Positions 44,265-53,941 are shown, counted from the stretch's first letter. The stretch: 64,000 nt of DNA from an uncultured Agathobacter sp. (GCA_934359755.1 CAKRLV010000010.1:33713-97712), one strand, 5' to 3'. Notes: generated by a model from the sequence alone, not told the origin. Numbers and translations are program-made.

Positions 44265-45365
44265 ATGAATTGTCGAGTCGGTGTTATTTCTGGTGACGGA
44301 ATAGGTCCTGAGATTGTAACAGAGGCAAAGAAAGTACTAGATGAAATAGGGAAGAAATACGGACACACATTTGAGTATACAGATATACTGATGGGTGGAT
44401 GTTCAATTGATGCCACAGGTGTTCCACTTACAGATGAAGCTATTGAGACTGCTTTAGCAAGTGATGCAGTGCTTATGGGATCAATTGGTGGAAATACATC
44501 TACATCCCCATGGTACAAACTGCCACCTGAACTAAGACCAGAAGCAGGACTTTTGAAATTACGTAAGTCTCTTAATTTATTTGCAAATTTAAGACCAGCA
44601 TATTTATATGAAGAACTTAAGGCAGCATGTCCTCTTCGTGATGATATTATAGGTGACGGCTTTGATATGATGATTATGAGAGAACTCACAGGCGGATTAT
44701 ATTTCGGAGCCAGAGAGACAAAAGAGATAGATGGAGTTATGACTGCAAAGGATTCTCTTACATACAATGAGAATGAGATTAGAAGAATTGCCAAGCGTGG
44801 CTTTGATATTGCAATGAAAAGACGCAAGAAAGTTACTTCTGTAGATAAGGCTAATGTTCTTGATTCATCAAGACTCTGGAGAAAAATCGTAGAGGAAGTG
44901 GCAAAGGATTATCCAGAAGTAAGCTACGAGCACATGTTAGTTGACAACTGTGCAATGCAGCTTGTAAAAGATCCAAAGCAGTTTGATGTTATTCTTACAG
45001 AGAACATGTTCGGAGATATCCTGTCAGATGAGGCAAGCATGGTTACAGGTTCAATAGGAATGCTTTCATCAGCAAGTCTTAATGACACAAAATTCGGTCT
45101 TTATGAGCCTAGTGGCGGATCAGCACCAGATATCGCCGGCAAAGGAATTGCAAATCCAATTGCTACAATCTTAAGTGCAGCAATGATGCTTAGATATACA
45201 TTTGATTTGGATAAAGAGGCTGATGCTATTGAGACAGCGGTTAAGCAGGTTCTTAAAGAGGGATATAGAACAATTGATATTATGCCACAGGCTGGTGAAT
45301 CTACAGAGAATATCACACAAGTAGGCACAGCTAGGATGGGCGACCTCATTGCAGAGAGAGTATAG
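44265..45365 (+). CDS. leuB: 3-isopropylmalate dehydrogenase
   Basis: LeuB oxidises and decarboxylates 3-isopropylmalate in leucine synthesis. The 366-residue NAD enzyme has GDGIGPEIV at the start, the LRK/RPAYLYEEL substrate strand, MRELTGGLYFG, the metal-binding NMFGDILSDEAS and the NAD-binding EPSGGSAPDIAGKG. I choose the ATG at 44265 with AAGAGGTAG upstream. leuA, leuC and leuD are not in the window. Confidence 0.96.
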   Translation: MNCRVGVISGDGIGPEIVTEAKKVLDEIGKKYGHTFEYTDILMGGCSIDATGVPLTDEAIETALASDAVLMGSIGGNTSTSPWYKLPPELRPEAGLLKLRKSLNLFANLRPAYLYEELKAACPLRDDIIGDGFDMMIMRELTGGLYFGARETKEIDGVMTAKDSLTYNENEIRRIAKRGFDIAMKRRKKVTSVDKANVLDSSRLWRKIVEEVAKDYPEVSYEHMLVDNCAMQLVKDPKQFDVILTENMFGDILSDEASMVTGSIGMLSSASLNDTKFGLYEPSGGSAPDIAGKGIANPIATILSAAMMLRYTFDLDKEADAIETAVKQVLKEGYRTIDIMPQAGESTENITQVGTARMGDLIAERV

Positions 45366-45411
45366 TAATATATATTAAGGGTTGATTGATACGAAAAGAG
45401 AGGTAAGTTAG

Positions 45412-47085
45412 ATGAAAAGTGATAATGCAAGAGCTGGTATGCAGCAGGCACCAGCAAGAAGCTTATTTAACGCTTTAGGATTCACACAGGAAGAAATGAA
45501 AAAGCCTATGGTTGGTATTGTAAGTTCTTACAATGAGATAGTACCAGGCCATATGAATATTGATAAAATTGTAGATGCAGTTAAACTTGGTGTTGCAGAG
45601 GCTGGTGGAGTGCCAGTAGTATTCCCGGCTATAGCAGTTTGTGACGGAATTGCAATGGGACATGTAGGAATGAAATATTCACTTGTTACAAGAGATCTTA
45701 TTGCAGATTCTACAGAATGTATGGCAATTGCGCATCAGTTTGATGCACTTGTAATGGTTCCAAACTGTGACAAGAATGTACCGGGTCTTCTTATGGCAGC
45801 GGCAAGACTTGACCTTCCAACAGTATTTGTATCTGGAGGACCTATGCTTGCAGGACATGTACATGGACAGAAGAGAAGTCTTTCATCTATGTTTGAGGCA
45901 GTTGGTTCATATGCTGCTGGAACAATGACAGAGGATGATGTAGAGGAATTCGTACAGAAGGTATGTCCAACATGTGGTTCATGTTCAGGTATGTACACAG
46001 CCAATTCCATGAACTGTCTGACAGAGGCACTTGGAATGGGCTTAGGTGGTAACGGAACTATTCCAGCTGTATATTCAGAGAGAATACGTCTTGCAAAACA
46101 TGCAGGAATGGCTGTAATGGATTTATGGAGAAAAGGAATAACTGCCAGAGACATCATGACAAAGGAATCTATCATGAATGCACTTACAGTTGATATGGCA
46201 CTTGGATGTTCAACAAACTCTATGTTACATCTTCCAGCTATTGCTCATGAAATTGGATTTGATTTTGATATCAGTTTTGCAAATCCAATCAGTGAGAAGA
46301 CACCTAATTTATGTCATCTTGCACCAGCAGGACCAACATATATGGAAGATCTTAATGAAGCAGGCGGTGTTTATGCAGTAATAAAGGAATTGGCTGATAT
46401 TGGACTTATCAATACAGACTGTATGACAGTTACTGGAAAGACAATGGGAGAGAATATTGCAAATGCAGTTAATCGTAATCCAGAGGTTATAAGACCGGTT
46501 GACAACCCATACAGTAAGACAGGTGGTCTTGCGGTACTTAAAGGAAATCTTGCACCAGATGGTTCTGTAGTTAAGAGATCTGCCGTAGTTGATGAGATGT
46601 TGGTTCATGAGGGACCAGCCAGAGTTTTTGATTGTGAGGAAGATGCAATCGCAGCAATCAAAGGTGGAAAGATTGTAGAAGGTGATGTTGTAGTTATACG
46701 ATATGAAGGACCTAAGGGTGGACCAGGAATGAGAGAGATGCTTAATCCTACATCAGCAATTGCAGGAATGGGACTTGGAAGTTCTGTTGCACTTATTACT
46801 GATGGTAGATTCTCAGGTGCATCAAGAGGTGCTTCTATTGGGCATGTATCTCCAGAGGCTGCAGTTGGTGGACCAATTGCACTTGTCGAAGAGGGAGATA
46901 TCATTAAGATAAATATTCCAGCTATGACACTTGAGATAGATGTATCTGATGAAGAAATGGCTAAGCGTAAGTCAAAATGGCAGCCACGTGAGCCTAAGGT
47001 TACAACTGGCTATTTGAAGAGATACGCTTCACTTGTCACTTCCGGAAACAGAGGAGCTATTTTAGCACTTCCGGAAGAGCAATAA
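45412..47085 (+). CDS. ilvD: Dihydroxy-acid dehydratase
   Basis: IlvD dehydrates dihydroxy acids to the keto acids of valine and isoleucine. The 557-residue iron-sulfur enzyme has cluster cysteines in PNCDKNVPG and CPTCGSCSGMYTANSMNC, plus the C-terminal LITDGRFSGASRG block. It starts 46 bp after leuB with AGAGGTAAG, and the AHAS gene follows. All three genes serve the branched-chain pathway. Confidence 0.97.
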   Translation: MKSDNARAGMQQAPARSLFNALGFTQEEMKKPMVGIVSSYNEIVPGHMNIDKIVDAVKLGVAEAGGVPVVFPAIAVCDGIAMGHVGMKYSLVTRDLIADSTECMAIAHQFDALVMVPNCDKNVPGLLMAAARLDLPTVFVSGGPMLAGHVHGQKRSLSSMFEAVGSYAAGTMTEDDVEEFVQKVCPTCGSCSGMYTANSMNCLTEALGMGLGGNGTIPAVYSERIRLAKHAGMAVMDLWRKGITARDIMTKESIMNALTVDMALGCSTNSMLHLPAIAHEIGFDFDISFANPISEKTPNLCHLAPAGPTYMEDLNEAGGVYAVIKELADIGLINTDCMTVTGKTMGENIANAVNRNPEVIRPVDNPYSKTGGLAVLKGNLAPDGSVVKRSAVVDEMLVHEGPARVFDCEEDAIAAIKGGKIVEGDVVVIRYEGPKGGPGMREMLNPTSAIAGMGLGSSVALITDGRFSGASRGASIGHVSPEAAVGGPIALVEEGDIIKINIPAMTLEIDVSDEEMAKRKSKWQPREPKVTTGYLKRYASLVTSGNRGAILALPEEQ

Positions 47086-47119
47086 GAAGAATACCAATTT
47101 GAATGTAGAGGATATTAAA

Positions 47120-48808
47120 ATGCAGCATTTGACAGGATCACAAGTTATAATAGAATGTTTGAAAGAACAGGGAGTTGACACAGTATTCGGATATCCAGGA
47201 GGAGCAATACTGAATGTATATGATGAATTGTATAAGCATCCAGAGATAAAGCACGTACTTACATCACATGAACAAGGTGCTTCACATGCAGCTGATGGAT
47301 ATGCGAGAAGTACTGGTAAGGTTGGTGTATGTCTTGCAACGAGTGGACCAGGAGCAACTAATCTGGTAACAGGAATTGCAACGGCATACATGGACTCAAT
47401 TCCAGTGGTGGCTATTACCTGCAACGTAACAGTACCGCTGTTAGGTAAGGATAGTTTTCAGGAAATTGATATTGCTGGTGTTACAATGCCAATTACCAAA
47501 TACAGTTTCATCGTAAAAGATGTAAAAGAATTGGCGTCTACTATGCGTAGGGCGTTCAGCATTGCCAGAACTGGCAGACCGGGACCTGTTCTTATTGATA
47601 TTACAAAGGATGTTACTGCGAACAAAGTAGATTACGTTAAGGAAGAAATTGTGCTTCCTGAGAGGAGTACTGACAAGATTAAACAAAAAGATCTTGATAC
47701 AGCTATTTCGCTTATCGAGAATTCAAAGAAGCCATATATATTTGTTGGTGGTGGTGTTGTTTTATCAGAAGCAAGTGAAGAATTAAAGAATTTTGTAGAA
47801 AAGGTTGATGCACCAGTATGTGATACCCTTATGGGTAAGGGCGCATATGATGGAACTGCCGATAATTACACAGGAATGCTTGGTATGCATGGAACAAAGG
47901 CATCAAATCTTGGTGTAAGTGAATGCGATTTGCTTATAGCTATCGGAACCAGATTTTCAGATCGTGTATTGGGAAATCCTAAGAAATTTGCAAAACAGGC
48001 TAAGATTCTTCAGATTGATATTGACCCGGCAGAAATCAACAAAAATATTCAGGTTACTGCAAGTGTTATCGGGGACGTTAAGGAAGTACTCAGCCGTCTG
48101 AATGATACACTTACAAATCAGGATCATAAAGCATGGAAGAAACACATAAAAGAATATACGGAGACATTTCCACTTACATATAATCATGAAGGTCTTACAG
48201 GTCCATACCTGATCGAGAAAATTTACGAGATGGTAAATGGCGATGCAATTATGGTTACAGAAGTTGGACAGCATCAGATGTGGGCAGCCCAGTATTTCAA
48301 ATATAAGAATCCAAGAACACTTCTTACATCAGGCGGACTTGGAACTATGGGATATGGACTTGGTGCAGCTATTGGTGCACAGACAGCCAATCCTGATAAG
48401 CAGGTAATTAATATTGCAGGTGATGGATGCTTTAGAATGAACATGAATGAAATAGCAACAGCATCAAGAGAAAAGTTACCACTTATAGAAATTATTGTGA
48501 ATAATCATGTTCTGGGAATGGTCAGACAGTGGCAGACACTTTTCTATGATCATCATTATTCAGCAACTGTACTTGATGATGGTGTTGATTATGTTAAGCT
48601 TTCAGAAGCTATGGGAGCAAAAGCTAAAAGGGTTATGTCTAAGGACGAATTTGAAAAAGCATTTGCTGAAGCACTTGAAAGCAAAGTTCCATATGTAATT
48701 GACTGTATAATCGATTCAGATGATAAGGTATGGCCAATGGTTGCACCTGGAACACCTATAAATGAATCATTTGATGAAGAGGACTATAATAGAAGTCATC
48801 AGTCATAA
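47120..48808 (+). CDS. ilvB: Acetolactate synthase, large subunit
   Basis: This ThDP enzyme condenses pyruvate to acetolactate (or with 2-ketobutyrate), the first shared branched-chain step. The 562-residue protein has the catalytic-glutamate block SHEQGASHAADGYA, the FAD domain, and the ThDP motif beginning GDGCFRMN and ending IIVNN. The AHAS-type GKDSFQEIDIAGVT favours a biosynthetic enzyme. Start 47120 has AGAGGA upstream. No ilvN (small, valine-sensing subunit) or ilvC follows, so the partner must be elsewhere. Confidence 0.95.
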   Translation: MQHLTGSQVIIECLKEQGVDTVFGYPGGAILNVYDELYKHPEIKHVLTSHEQGASHAADGYARSTGKVGVCLATSGPGATNLVTGIATAYMDSIPVVAITCNVTVPLLGKDSFQEIDIAGVTMPITKYSFIVKDVKELASTMRRAFSIARTGRPGPVLIDITKDVTANKVDYVKEEIVLPERSTDKIKQKDLDTAISLIENSKKPYIFVGGGVVLSEASEELKNFVEKVDAPVCDTLMGKGAYDGTADNYTGMLGMHGTKASNLGVSECDLLIAIGTRFSDRVLGNPKKFAKQAKILQIDIDPAEINKNIQVTASVIGDVKEVLSRLNDTLTNQDHKAWKKHIKEYTETFPLTYNHEGLTGPYLIEKIYEMVNGDAIMVTEVGQHQMWAAQYFKYKNPRTLLTSGGLGTMGYGLGAAIGAQTANPDKQVINIAGDGCFRMNMNEIATASREKLPLIEIIVNNHVLGMVRQWQTLFYDHHYSATVLDDGVDYVKLSEAMGAKAKRVMSKDEFEKAFAEALESKVPYVIDCIIDSDDKVWPMVAPGTPINESFDEEDYNRSHQS

Positions 48809-48839
48809 TTCGGATATAATCAAACAAAGGATTGTGCGA

Positions 48840-48932
48840 ATGATTGAAGAAGACTATAATAGAACCCATAGTCGTATACGACAGATAAGATATATAATAA
48901 ATTATATAAATAATAAACTACTATTAATCTAA
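48840..48932 (+). other. Possible 30-codon ORF that repeats the ilvB C-terminal coding end
   Basis: An ATG with AAAGGA nine bases upstream opens a 30-codon frame beginning MIEEDYNRTHSR. Its DNA (about 48841-48876) resembles the last codons of ilvB (48771-48807, encoding DEEDYNRSHQS) shifted by 70 bp. It looks like a partial duplication of the ilvB end. Whether it is translated is unknown; no function is proposed. Confidence 0.3.
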
Positions 48933-48952
48933 AAAATTAGGAGGATATGAAA

Positions 48953-50035
48953 ATGAGCAGAGTTTATAATTTTTCAGCAGGACCTGCAGTTTTACCTGAG
49001 GAAGTGCTACGAGAAGCAGCAGATGAGATGATGGATTACAGAGGATGTGGTATGTCCGTAATGGAGATGAGTCATCGTTCCAAAGTATATGATACAATCA
49101 TCAAAGAAGCTGAGTCAGATCTTAGAGAACTTATGAATATTCCAGATAATTATAAGGTTCTGTTCCTTCAGGGTGGAGCTTCACAGCAGTTTGCAGCAGT
49201 TCCAATGAATCTCATGAAGAACAAAAAAGCTGGTTATATCATAACTGGTCAGTGGGCTAAGAAAGCTTATCAGGAAGCTAAGATTTATGGTGAGGCAGTT
49301 GAACTTGCATCATCCGCAGATAAGACTTTTTCATATATTCCAGATTGTTCAGATTTAGATATTCCAGATGATCTCGATTATGTATATATTTGCGAAAACA
49401 ATACAATTTACGGAACTAAGTACAAAAAACTTCCAAATACAAAAGGAAAGATTCTTGTTTCAGACGTATCATCATGCTTCTTATCAGAGCCAGTTGATGT
49501 GACAAAATATGGTGTTGTTTACGGCGGCGTTCAGAAGAATATCGGACCAGCTGGTGTTGTAATTGCAATTATCCGCGAGGATCTTATTACTGATGATGTA
49601 TTACCAGGAACACCTACTATGCTTAAGTGGAAGACTCAGGCAGATAATGATTCTCTCTACAACACACCTCCATGCTATGGAATTTATATCTGTGGCAAGG
49701 TGTTCAAATGGTTAAAGAAGATGGGTGGACTTTCAGTAATGAAAGAACGCAATGAAGAAAAGGCTAAGATTCTTTATGATTATCTTGACCAGAGCAAGCT
49801 TTTCAAAGGTACTGTTGTAAAAGAAGATCGTTCACTTATGAACGTTCCATTTGTAACAGGTAATGCAGACCTTGATGCTAAATTTGTAAAAGAAGCAACA
49901 GAAGCTGGATTTGTAAATCTTAAAGGACATCGTACAGTTGGTGGTATGAGAGCATCTATTTACAATGCTATGCCAAAAGAGGGTGTAGAGAAGCTTGTTG
50001 AGTTTATGAAGGAATTTGAGGCTAAGAATTCTTAA
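48953..50035 (+). CDS. serC: Phosphoserine aminotransferase
   Basis: SerC transaminates 3-phosphohydroxypyruvate to phosphoserine and can also act in PLP synthesis. The 360-residue protein starts MSRVYNFSAGPAVLP and includes MSHRSKVY, LQGGASQQFAAVPMN and the PLP lysine in YGGVQKNIGPAG. AGGAGG is 8 bases before ATG 48953; the ATG two codons earlier is only 2 bases away, so I reject it. serA follows. Confidence 0.97.
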   Translation: MSRVYNFSAGPAVLPEEVLREAADEMMDYRGCGMSVMEMSHRSKVYDTIIKEAESDLRELMNIPDNYKVLFLQGGASQQFAAVPMNLMKNKKAGYIITGQWAKKAYQEAKIYGEAVELASSADKTFSYIPDCSDLDIPDDLDYVYICENNTIYGTKYKKLPNTKGKILVSDVSSCFLSEPVDVTKYGVVYGGVQKNIGPAGVVIAIIREDLITDDVLPGTPTMLKWKTQADNDSLYNTPPCYGIYICGKVFKWLKKMGGLSVMKERNEEKAKILYDYLDQSKLFKGTVVKEDRSLMNVPFVTGNADLDAKFVKEATEAGFVNLKGHRTVGGMRASIYNAMPKEGVEKLVEFMKEFEAKNS

Positions 50036-50061
50036 AATATGGAAGTTTGAGAGGAAATAAA

Positions 50062-51225
50062 ATGTACAATTATACTTGTTTAAATCCAATTGCTGGAGTT
50101 GGTTTAAATCTTTTTTCAGAAGATTATAATAAAGTAGAGGATATCAAAGATGCAGATGCAGCATTAGTTAGAAGTGCAGCTATGCATGATATGGAACTTG
50201 GAGATAAGGTTCTTGCAGTTGCAAGAGCAGGAGCAGGAGTTAACAATATTCCACTTGATAAATGTGCCGAGCAGGGTGTGGTAGTATTTAATACACCAGG
50301 TGCGAATGCGAACGGTGTAAAGGAACTTGTATTTGCAGGTATGCTTTATGCATCAAGGGACATTGTTGGTGGTATTGACTGGTGTCTTGAGAACCAGAGT
50401 GATGAGAATATTGCAAAAGTTGCTGAGAAGCAGAAAAAGAATTTTGCTGGAACAGAAATTTCAGGAAAGAAGCTTGGTGTAATTGGTCTTGGAGCTATCG
50501 GTGTCCTTGTAGCAAATGCAGCAACACATATGGGCATGGAGGTTTATGGATATGACCCATATATTTCAGTGAATGCAGCATGGAATCTTTCTAGAAGTGT
50601 TAAACATGTTACAAATGTTGAAGAAATCTATAAAGAGTGTGATTTTATTACAATACATGTTCCTCTTCTTGATTCTACAAAGAAAATGGTTAATGCAGAA
50701 GCAATCGCAATGATGAAACCAAATGCAATCGTTCTTAACTTTGCAAGAGATCTTCTCGTAGATGAAGAAGCAATCGTGGATGCTCTTGCTGCTGGTAAGA
50801 TTAAGAAATATGTATCAGATTTCCCTAACACGACAACTGTTGGTGCAAAAGGTTGTATCGTTACACCTCACCTTGGAGCTTCTACAGCTGAGTCAGAGGA
50901 TAATTGTGCTATCATGGCAGTTCGTGAAATCAGAGATTATCTTGAGAATGGTAATATCGTTCATTCTGTTAACTATCCTGATTGCAGCATGGGTGCTTGT
51001 ACAACAGCTGGAAGAATTGGTATTCTTCACAAGAATGAGAAGGGATTAATTGGACAGTTTACAACCATACTTGCGGATGCTGATATCAACGTATCTGATT
51101 TGATGAATAAGAGCAAAGGTGAGTATGCATATTCATTACTTGATCTTGATTCGGCAATTTCAGAGGAAGTAGTAAGTAAGCTTCATAGTATTACTGGAGT
51201 TATCAGAGTAAGAGTAATCAAATAG
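50062..51225 (+). CDS. serA: D-3-phosphoglycerate dehydrogenase
   Basis: SerA catalyses the first step of serine synthesis. The 387-residue short form has the Rossmann motif GLGAIGVLVANAA, the catalytic arginine in NFARD, the acid/base pair region VTPHLGASTAE and a C-terminal ACT domain (GRIGILHKNEKGLIGQFTTI). The long-form intervening domain is absent, so control by serine may differ from E. coli. The start ATG 50062 has GAGAGGAAA upstream. Repeat copy B lies directly downstream. Confidence 0.95.
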   Translation: MYNYTCLNPIAGVGLNLFSEDYNKVEDIKDADAALVRSAAMHDMELGDKVLAVARAGAGVNNIPLDKCAEQGVVVFNTPGANANGVKELVFAGMLYASRDIVGGIDWCLENQSDENIAKVAEKQKKNFAGTEISGKKLGVIGLGAIGVLVANAATHMGMEVYGYDPYISVNAAWNLSRSVKHVTNVEEIYKECDFITIHVPLLDSTKKMVNAEAIAMMKPNAIVLNFARDLLVDEEAIVDALAAGKIKKYVSDFPNTTTVGAKGCIVTPHLGASTAESEDNCAIMAVREIRDYLENGNIVHSVNYPDCSMGACTTAGRIGILHKNEKGLIGQFTTILADADINVSDLMNKSKGEYAYSLLDLDSAISEEVVSKLHSITGVIRVRVIK

Positions 51226-51242
51226 TATAAATTTTATACCGC

Positions 51243-51340
51243 CACTTTAAAATGCCTCTACGAGGCAGGGGCTGTAATCATTCAATAATCAACACTATGG
51301 CGCATAGCTTGACAGCGCGGTGTCAAGCTTGCGTCTGAAT
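51243..51340 (-). repeat. Structured dispersed repeat, copy B (left part, inverted)
   Basis: Read on the minus strand, this matches the left part of copy A (about 42235-42331) with only about half a dozen changes over some 95 bp. Both arms of the AGCTTGACA stem and the TGCCTC-GTA-GAGGCA hairpin are unchanged, and one difference falls in a loop. The right part, including one terminal inverted repeat, is missing. It lies in the gap between serA and the 90-residue membrane protein gene. Confidence 0.85.
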
Positions 51341-51358
51341 AGTAGCTGTATATTGTAC

Positions 51359-51387
51359 TTGAAATAGAACATAAAGTGTTTTATAAT
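51359..51387 (+). promoter_or_regulatory. Predicted sigma-A promoter of the 90-residue membrane protein
   Basis: TTGAAA (51359-51364), 17 bp and a perfect TATAAT (51382-51387). The spacer TAGAACATAAAGTG closely resembles that of the promoter at 59005. Confidence 0.75.
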
Positions 51388-51443
51388 ATTTATAGATATA
51401 TTTTATGTAGTGTGAACGGTCTTGAAAGAGATGAGGTGTAATT

Positions 51444-51716
51444 ATGAGAGTTATTAAGAGCAAAATTGCAGTTTTATTTCTTGTATTTGCATTAGGCATG
51501 CCAATCGTTGCGTTCTATCCTACGGAAGCAAAAGCGGAATCAGTGCAGACAATAGTAGATGAGGAGACACCACTTGCAGCGGCTGAAGATTTATGTTCAA
51601 TACATTGGATTGTTTTGATTTTGACAGTAGGGATGGGGGCTTATACAACAGCAAGAGTAATTTCTGTAGCAAAACAACACAGTGAAGAAAAAAGACAGGC
51701 AAAGGCGGTCCATTAG
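51444..51716 (+). CDS. Small secreted or membrane protein, unknown
   Basis: I do not recognise this 90-residue protein. It has a signal peptide (charged start, hydrophobic core LFLVFALGMPIVAF) with a likely cut after AKA near residue 31. A short acidic outside part follows, one membrane helix (about 53-73), and a basic tail KQHSEEKRQAK, so it would span the membrane once with the tail inside. A GATGAGGTG ribosome site precedes it. Its stop codon lies in the loop of a terminator. It interrupts the serC-serA-DUF1015 order and has its own promoter. Confidence 0.75.
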   Translation: MRVIKSKIAVLFLVFALGMPIVAFYPTEAKAESVQTIVDEETPLAAAEDLCSIHWIVLILTVGMGAYTTARVISVAKQHSEEKRQAKAVH

Positions 51717-51729
51717 GATCGTCTTTTTT
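51704..51729 (+). terminator. Terminator spanning the stop codon of the small membrane gene
   Basis: GGCGGTCC (51704-51711) pairs with GGATCGTC (51716-51723), allowing two G-U pairs, followed by six T's. The TAG stop begins in the loop. The DUF1015 ribosome site begins at the next base. Confidence 0.7.
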
Positions 51730-51740
51730 AAGGAGGAAAT

Positions 51741-52985
51741 ATGGCTAAGATTAAACCATTTATATGTGTGCGACCATCACAAGAGAAAGCATCGCAGATA
51801 GCAGCACTTCCATATGATGTATATAATAGAGCAGAGGCAAAAGAGGTTGTTAAGGCAAATCCGCAGTCTTTTCTTGCTATTGATAGAGCTGAGACACAGT
51901 TAGGTGATGATGTAGATACATATGATGCATGTGTTTACGAGAAGGCATCGCAGACACTACAGGAATGGATTGCGAATGGAGCTTTTATACGTGATGCAAA
52001 AAAGAAGTATTATATATATGAGCTTACAATGGATGGAAGAATACAGACTGGTATTGTAGCGTGTGCATCAATAGATGATTATGCGAATGGAGTTATTAAG
52101 AAGCATGAGAATACACGCGCTGACAAAGAACAGGACAGAATCAATCATGTATACACATGTTCTGCACAGACAGGACCAATATTTCTTGCATACAGAGCCA
52201 ATGAAATTATAAACAGCATAGTTGTCAAGGCTAAGAAAGAGAACGCTATATATGATTTTGTGGCAGATGATGGAGTAAGACACAGAGTATTTGAGATAGA
52301 TAATAATGAGGATATCAGAACAATTGAAGATACTTTTGACAAGATAAATGAAATATATATTGCAGATGGTCATCACAGGGCTGCATCAGCAGTGAAAGTC
52401 GGCTTCAAGAAGAGAGAAGAAGCAAAAACATGGGATGGAACTGAAGAATTTAATTATTTTTTATCCGTTTTATTTCCAGATGAAGAACTTATGATTATGG
52501 ATTACAATCGTGTTGTAAAGGACTTGAATGGCTTAGATACAGAAAGTTTTCTGGTAAAACTTAAGGAATTATTTATAGTAAATGATAATACATCGGTAAA
52601 AGGACAGCCAATTAAGCCAAATAAAAAAGGTGAGTTTTCTGTATATATAGATGACAGATGGTATCTATGTCAGATGAAAGAGGAAGACATTCCTAATGAT
52701 CCTGTAGATGGACTTGATGTATCTGTTTTACAGAGTCTGCTGCTTGCCCCTGTTCTGGGAATAAAAGATCCAAAGACAGATGCACGTATAGATTTTGTTG
52801 GAGGAATCCGTGGATTATCAGAGCTGGAGCGAAGATGTGACATGGACTGTAAGGTAGCGTTTGCTATGTATCCTACATCAATAAAAGAATTATTTGATGT
52901 GGCAGATGCAAACAGACTTATGCCACCTAAATCTACATGGTTTGAGCCTAAGCTTAGAAGTGGATTGTTTATACATGAATTTTAG
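51741..52985 (+). CDS. DUF1015-family protein
   Basis: This 414-residue cytoplasmic protein of unknown function matches DUF1015: an N-terminal KPFICVRPSQEKASQIAALPYDVYNR block, HENTRADKEQDRINH, and the strongly conserved IADGHHRAASA. In Clostridia this family often follows serC-serA, which suggests a link to serine or phosphohydroxy-acid metabolism, but no reaction is established. AAGGAGG precedes the start. Here it is split from serA by a repeat and a small gene. Confidence 0.88.
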   Translation: MAKIKPFICVRPSQEKASQIAALPYDVYNRAEAKEVVKANPQSFLAIDRAETQLGDDVDTYDACVYEKASQTLQEWIANGAFIRDAKKKYYIYELTMDGRIQTGIVACASIDDYANGVIKKHENTRADKEQDRINHVYTCSAQTGPIFLAYRANEIINSIVVKAKKENAIYDFVADDGVRHRVFEIDNNEDIRTIEDTFDKINEIYIADGHHRAASAVKVGFKKREEAKTWDGTEEFNYFLSVLFPDEELMIMDYNRVVKDLNGLDTESFLVKLKELFIVNDNTSVKGQPIKPNKKGEFSVYIDDRWYLCQMKEEDIPNDPVDGLDVSVLQSLLLAPVLGIKDPKTDARIDFVGGIRGLSELERRCDMDCKVAFAMYPTSIKELFDVADANRLMPPKSTWFEPKLRSGLFIHEF

Positions 52986-53035
52986 AAATAAGAGAAGTTG
53001 TTTTATAAGATTTTTAATGTAAAAAGGAAGATAAT

Positions 53036-53941
53036 ATGAGATATTTTTGGAATTTAGGAACTGAGATAATCGATGCAGAAGAAGCACAGCAGGTTATGAA
53101 AGATGTTGCCGATAATCCTAGCAAATTAAAGACTTATATTACCAATATTACACCAGATGTTATCAGTTTTCTTATACATTTAGCTATATGCATAGTCGTA
53201 TTTGTGGTTGGAAGCAGAATAATCAAGACAATAGCAAAGATTGTTCGTAAATCAATGGAAAAAGGTGGTGCAGAGGTTGGAGCAGCAAGTTTTGTTGGCT
53301 CTCTTTGCAAATATTCTTTAGACTTTGTGCTTATAATGCTTATACTTAGCAGTTTTGGACTGTCAGGATCAATAGTTGCGGTACTTGGTTCCGCAGGACT
53401 TACTTTAGGTCTTGCATTGCAGGGAAGTCTTTCGAACTTCGCAGGAGGAGTACTTCTTGTACTAATTAAACCATTTTTGGTTGGAGATTATATAATAGAC
53501 CATAGTTGCGGCAAAGAAGGAACTGTAACAGAGATTACTATTTTCTATACAAAGCTTCTTACAGCTGACAATAAGGTGGTTTTGATACCCAATGGCTCAT
53601 TGTCTAATGCTACACTGACAAATGTCTCAAGGATGGATACACGTAGAGTGGATTTGAAAGTTGGTGTAGGATACGAGAGTGATTTATCTAAGGTAAAAGC
53701 TGTTATTGAAAATGTTATTTTGAAGCAGTCTCTTGTTATTAAGGACCAGCCAATAGAAATTTTTGTCGACAACCTTGCAGATTCATGTGTCGAGATGGGA
53801 ATTCACGTATGGGTAAGTAGTGCAGATTATTTTACGGTTAAGTGGGCTCTTGTAGAGGAAATTAAGAATGAATTTGATGCAGAGGGCATCAGCATACCAT
53901 TTCCACAGATGGATGTTAACCTTAAAAATGAAAAAAATTAA
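53036..53941 (+). CDS. Small-conductance mechanosensitive channel (MscS family)
   Basis: MscS channels release solutes when membrane tension rises. The 301-residue protein has three membrane helices (about 38-62, 78-103, 112-140). The third is the Gly/Ala-rich pore helix VLGSAGLTLGLALQGSLSNFAGG, which continues into the cytoplasmic beta domain with VLIPNGSLSN. The size and pattern are those of MscS itself rather than the larger homologues. AAAGGAAG precedes the ATG. Confidence 0.94.
   Translation: MRYFWNLGTEIIDAEEAQQVMKDVADNPSKLKTYITNITPDVISFLIHLAICIVVFVVGSRIIKTIAKIVRKSMEKGGAEVGAASFVGSLCKYSLDFVLIMLILSSFGLSGSIVAVLGSAGLTLGLALQGSLSNFAGGVLLVLIKPFLVGDYIIDHSCGKEGTVTEITIFYTKLLTADNKVVLIPNGSLSNATLTNVSRMDTRRVDLKVGVGYESDLSKVKAVIENVILKQSLVIKDQPIEIFVDNLADSCVEMGIHVWVSSADYFTVKWALVEEIKNEFDAEGISIPFPQMDVNLKNEKN

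Noticed and set aside
44225..44827. 200-codon minus-strand frame over leuB
   Set aside because: leuB motifs are intact on the plus strand; the antisense frame has no recognisable motif or ribosome site.
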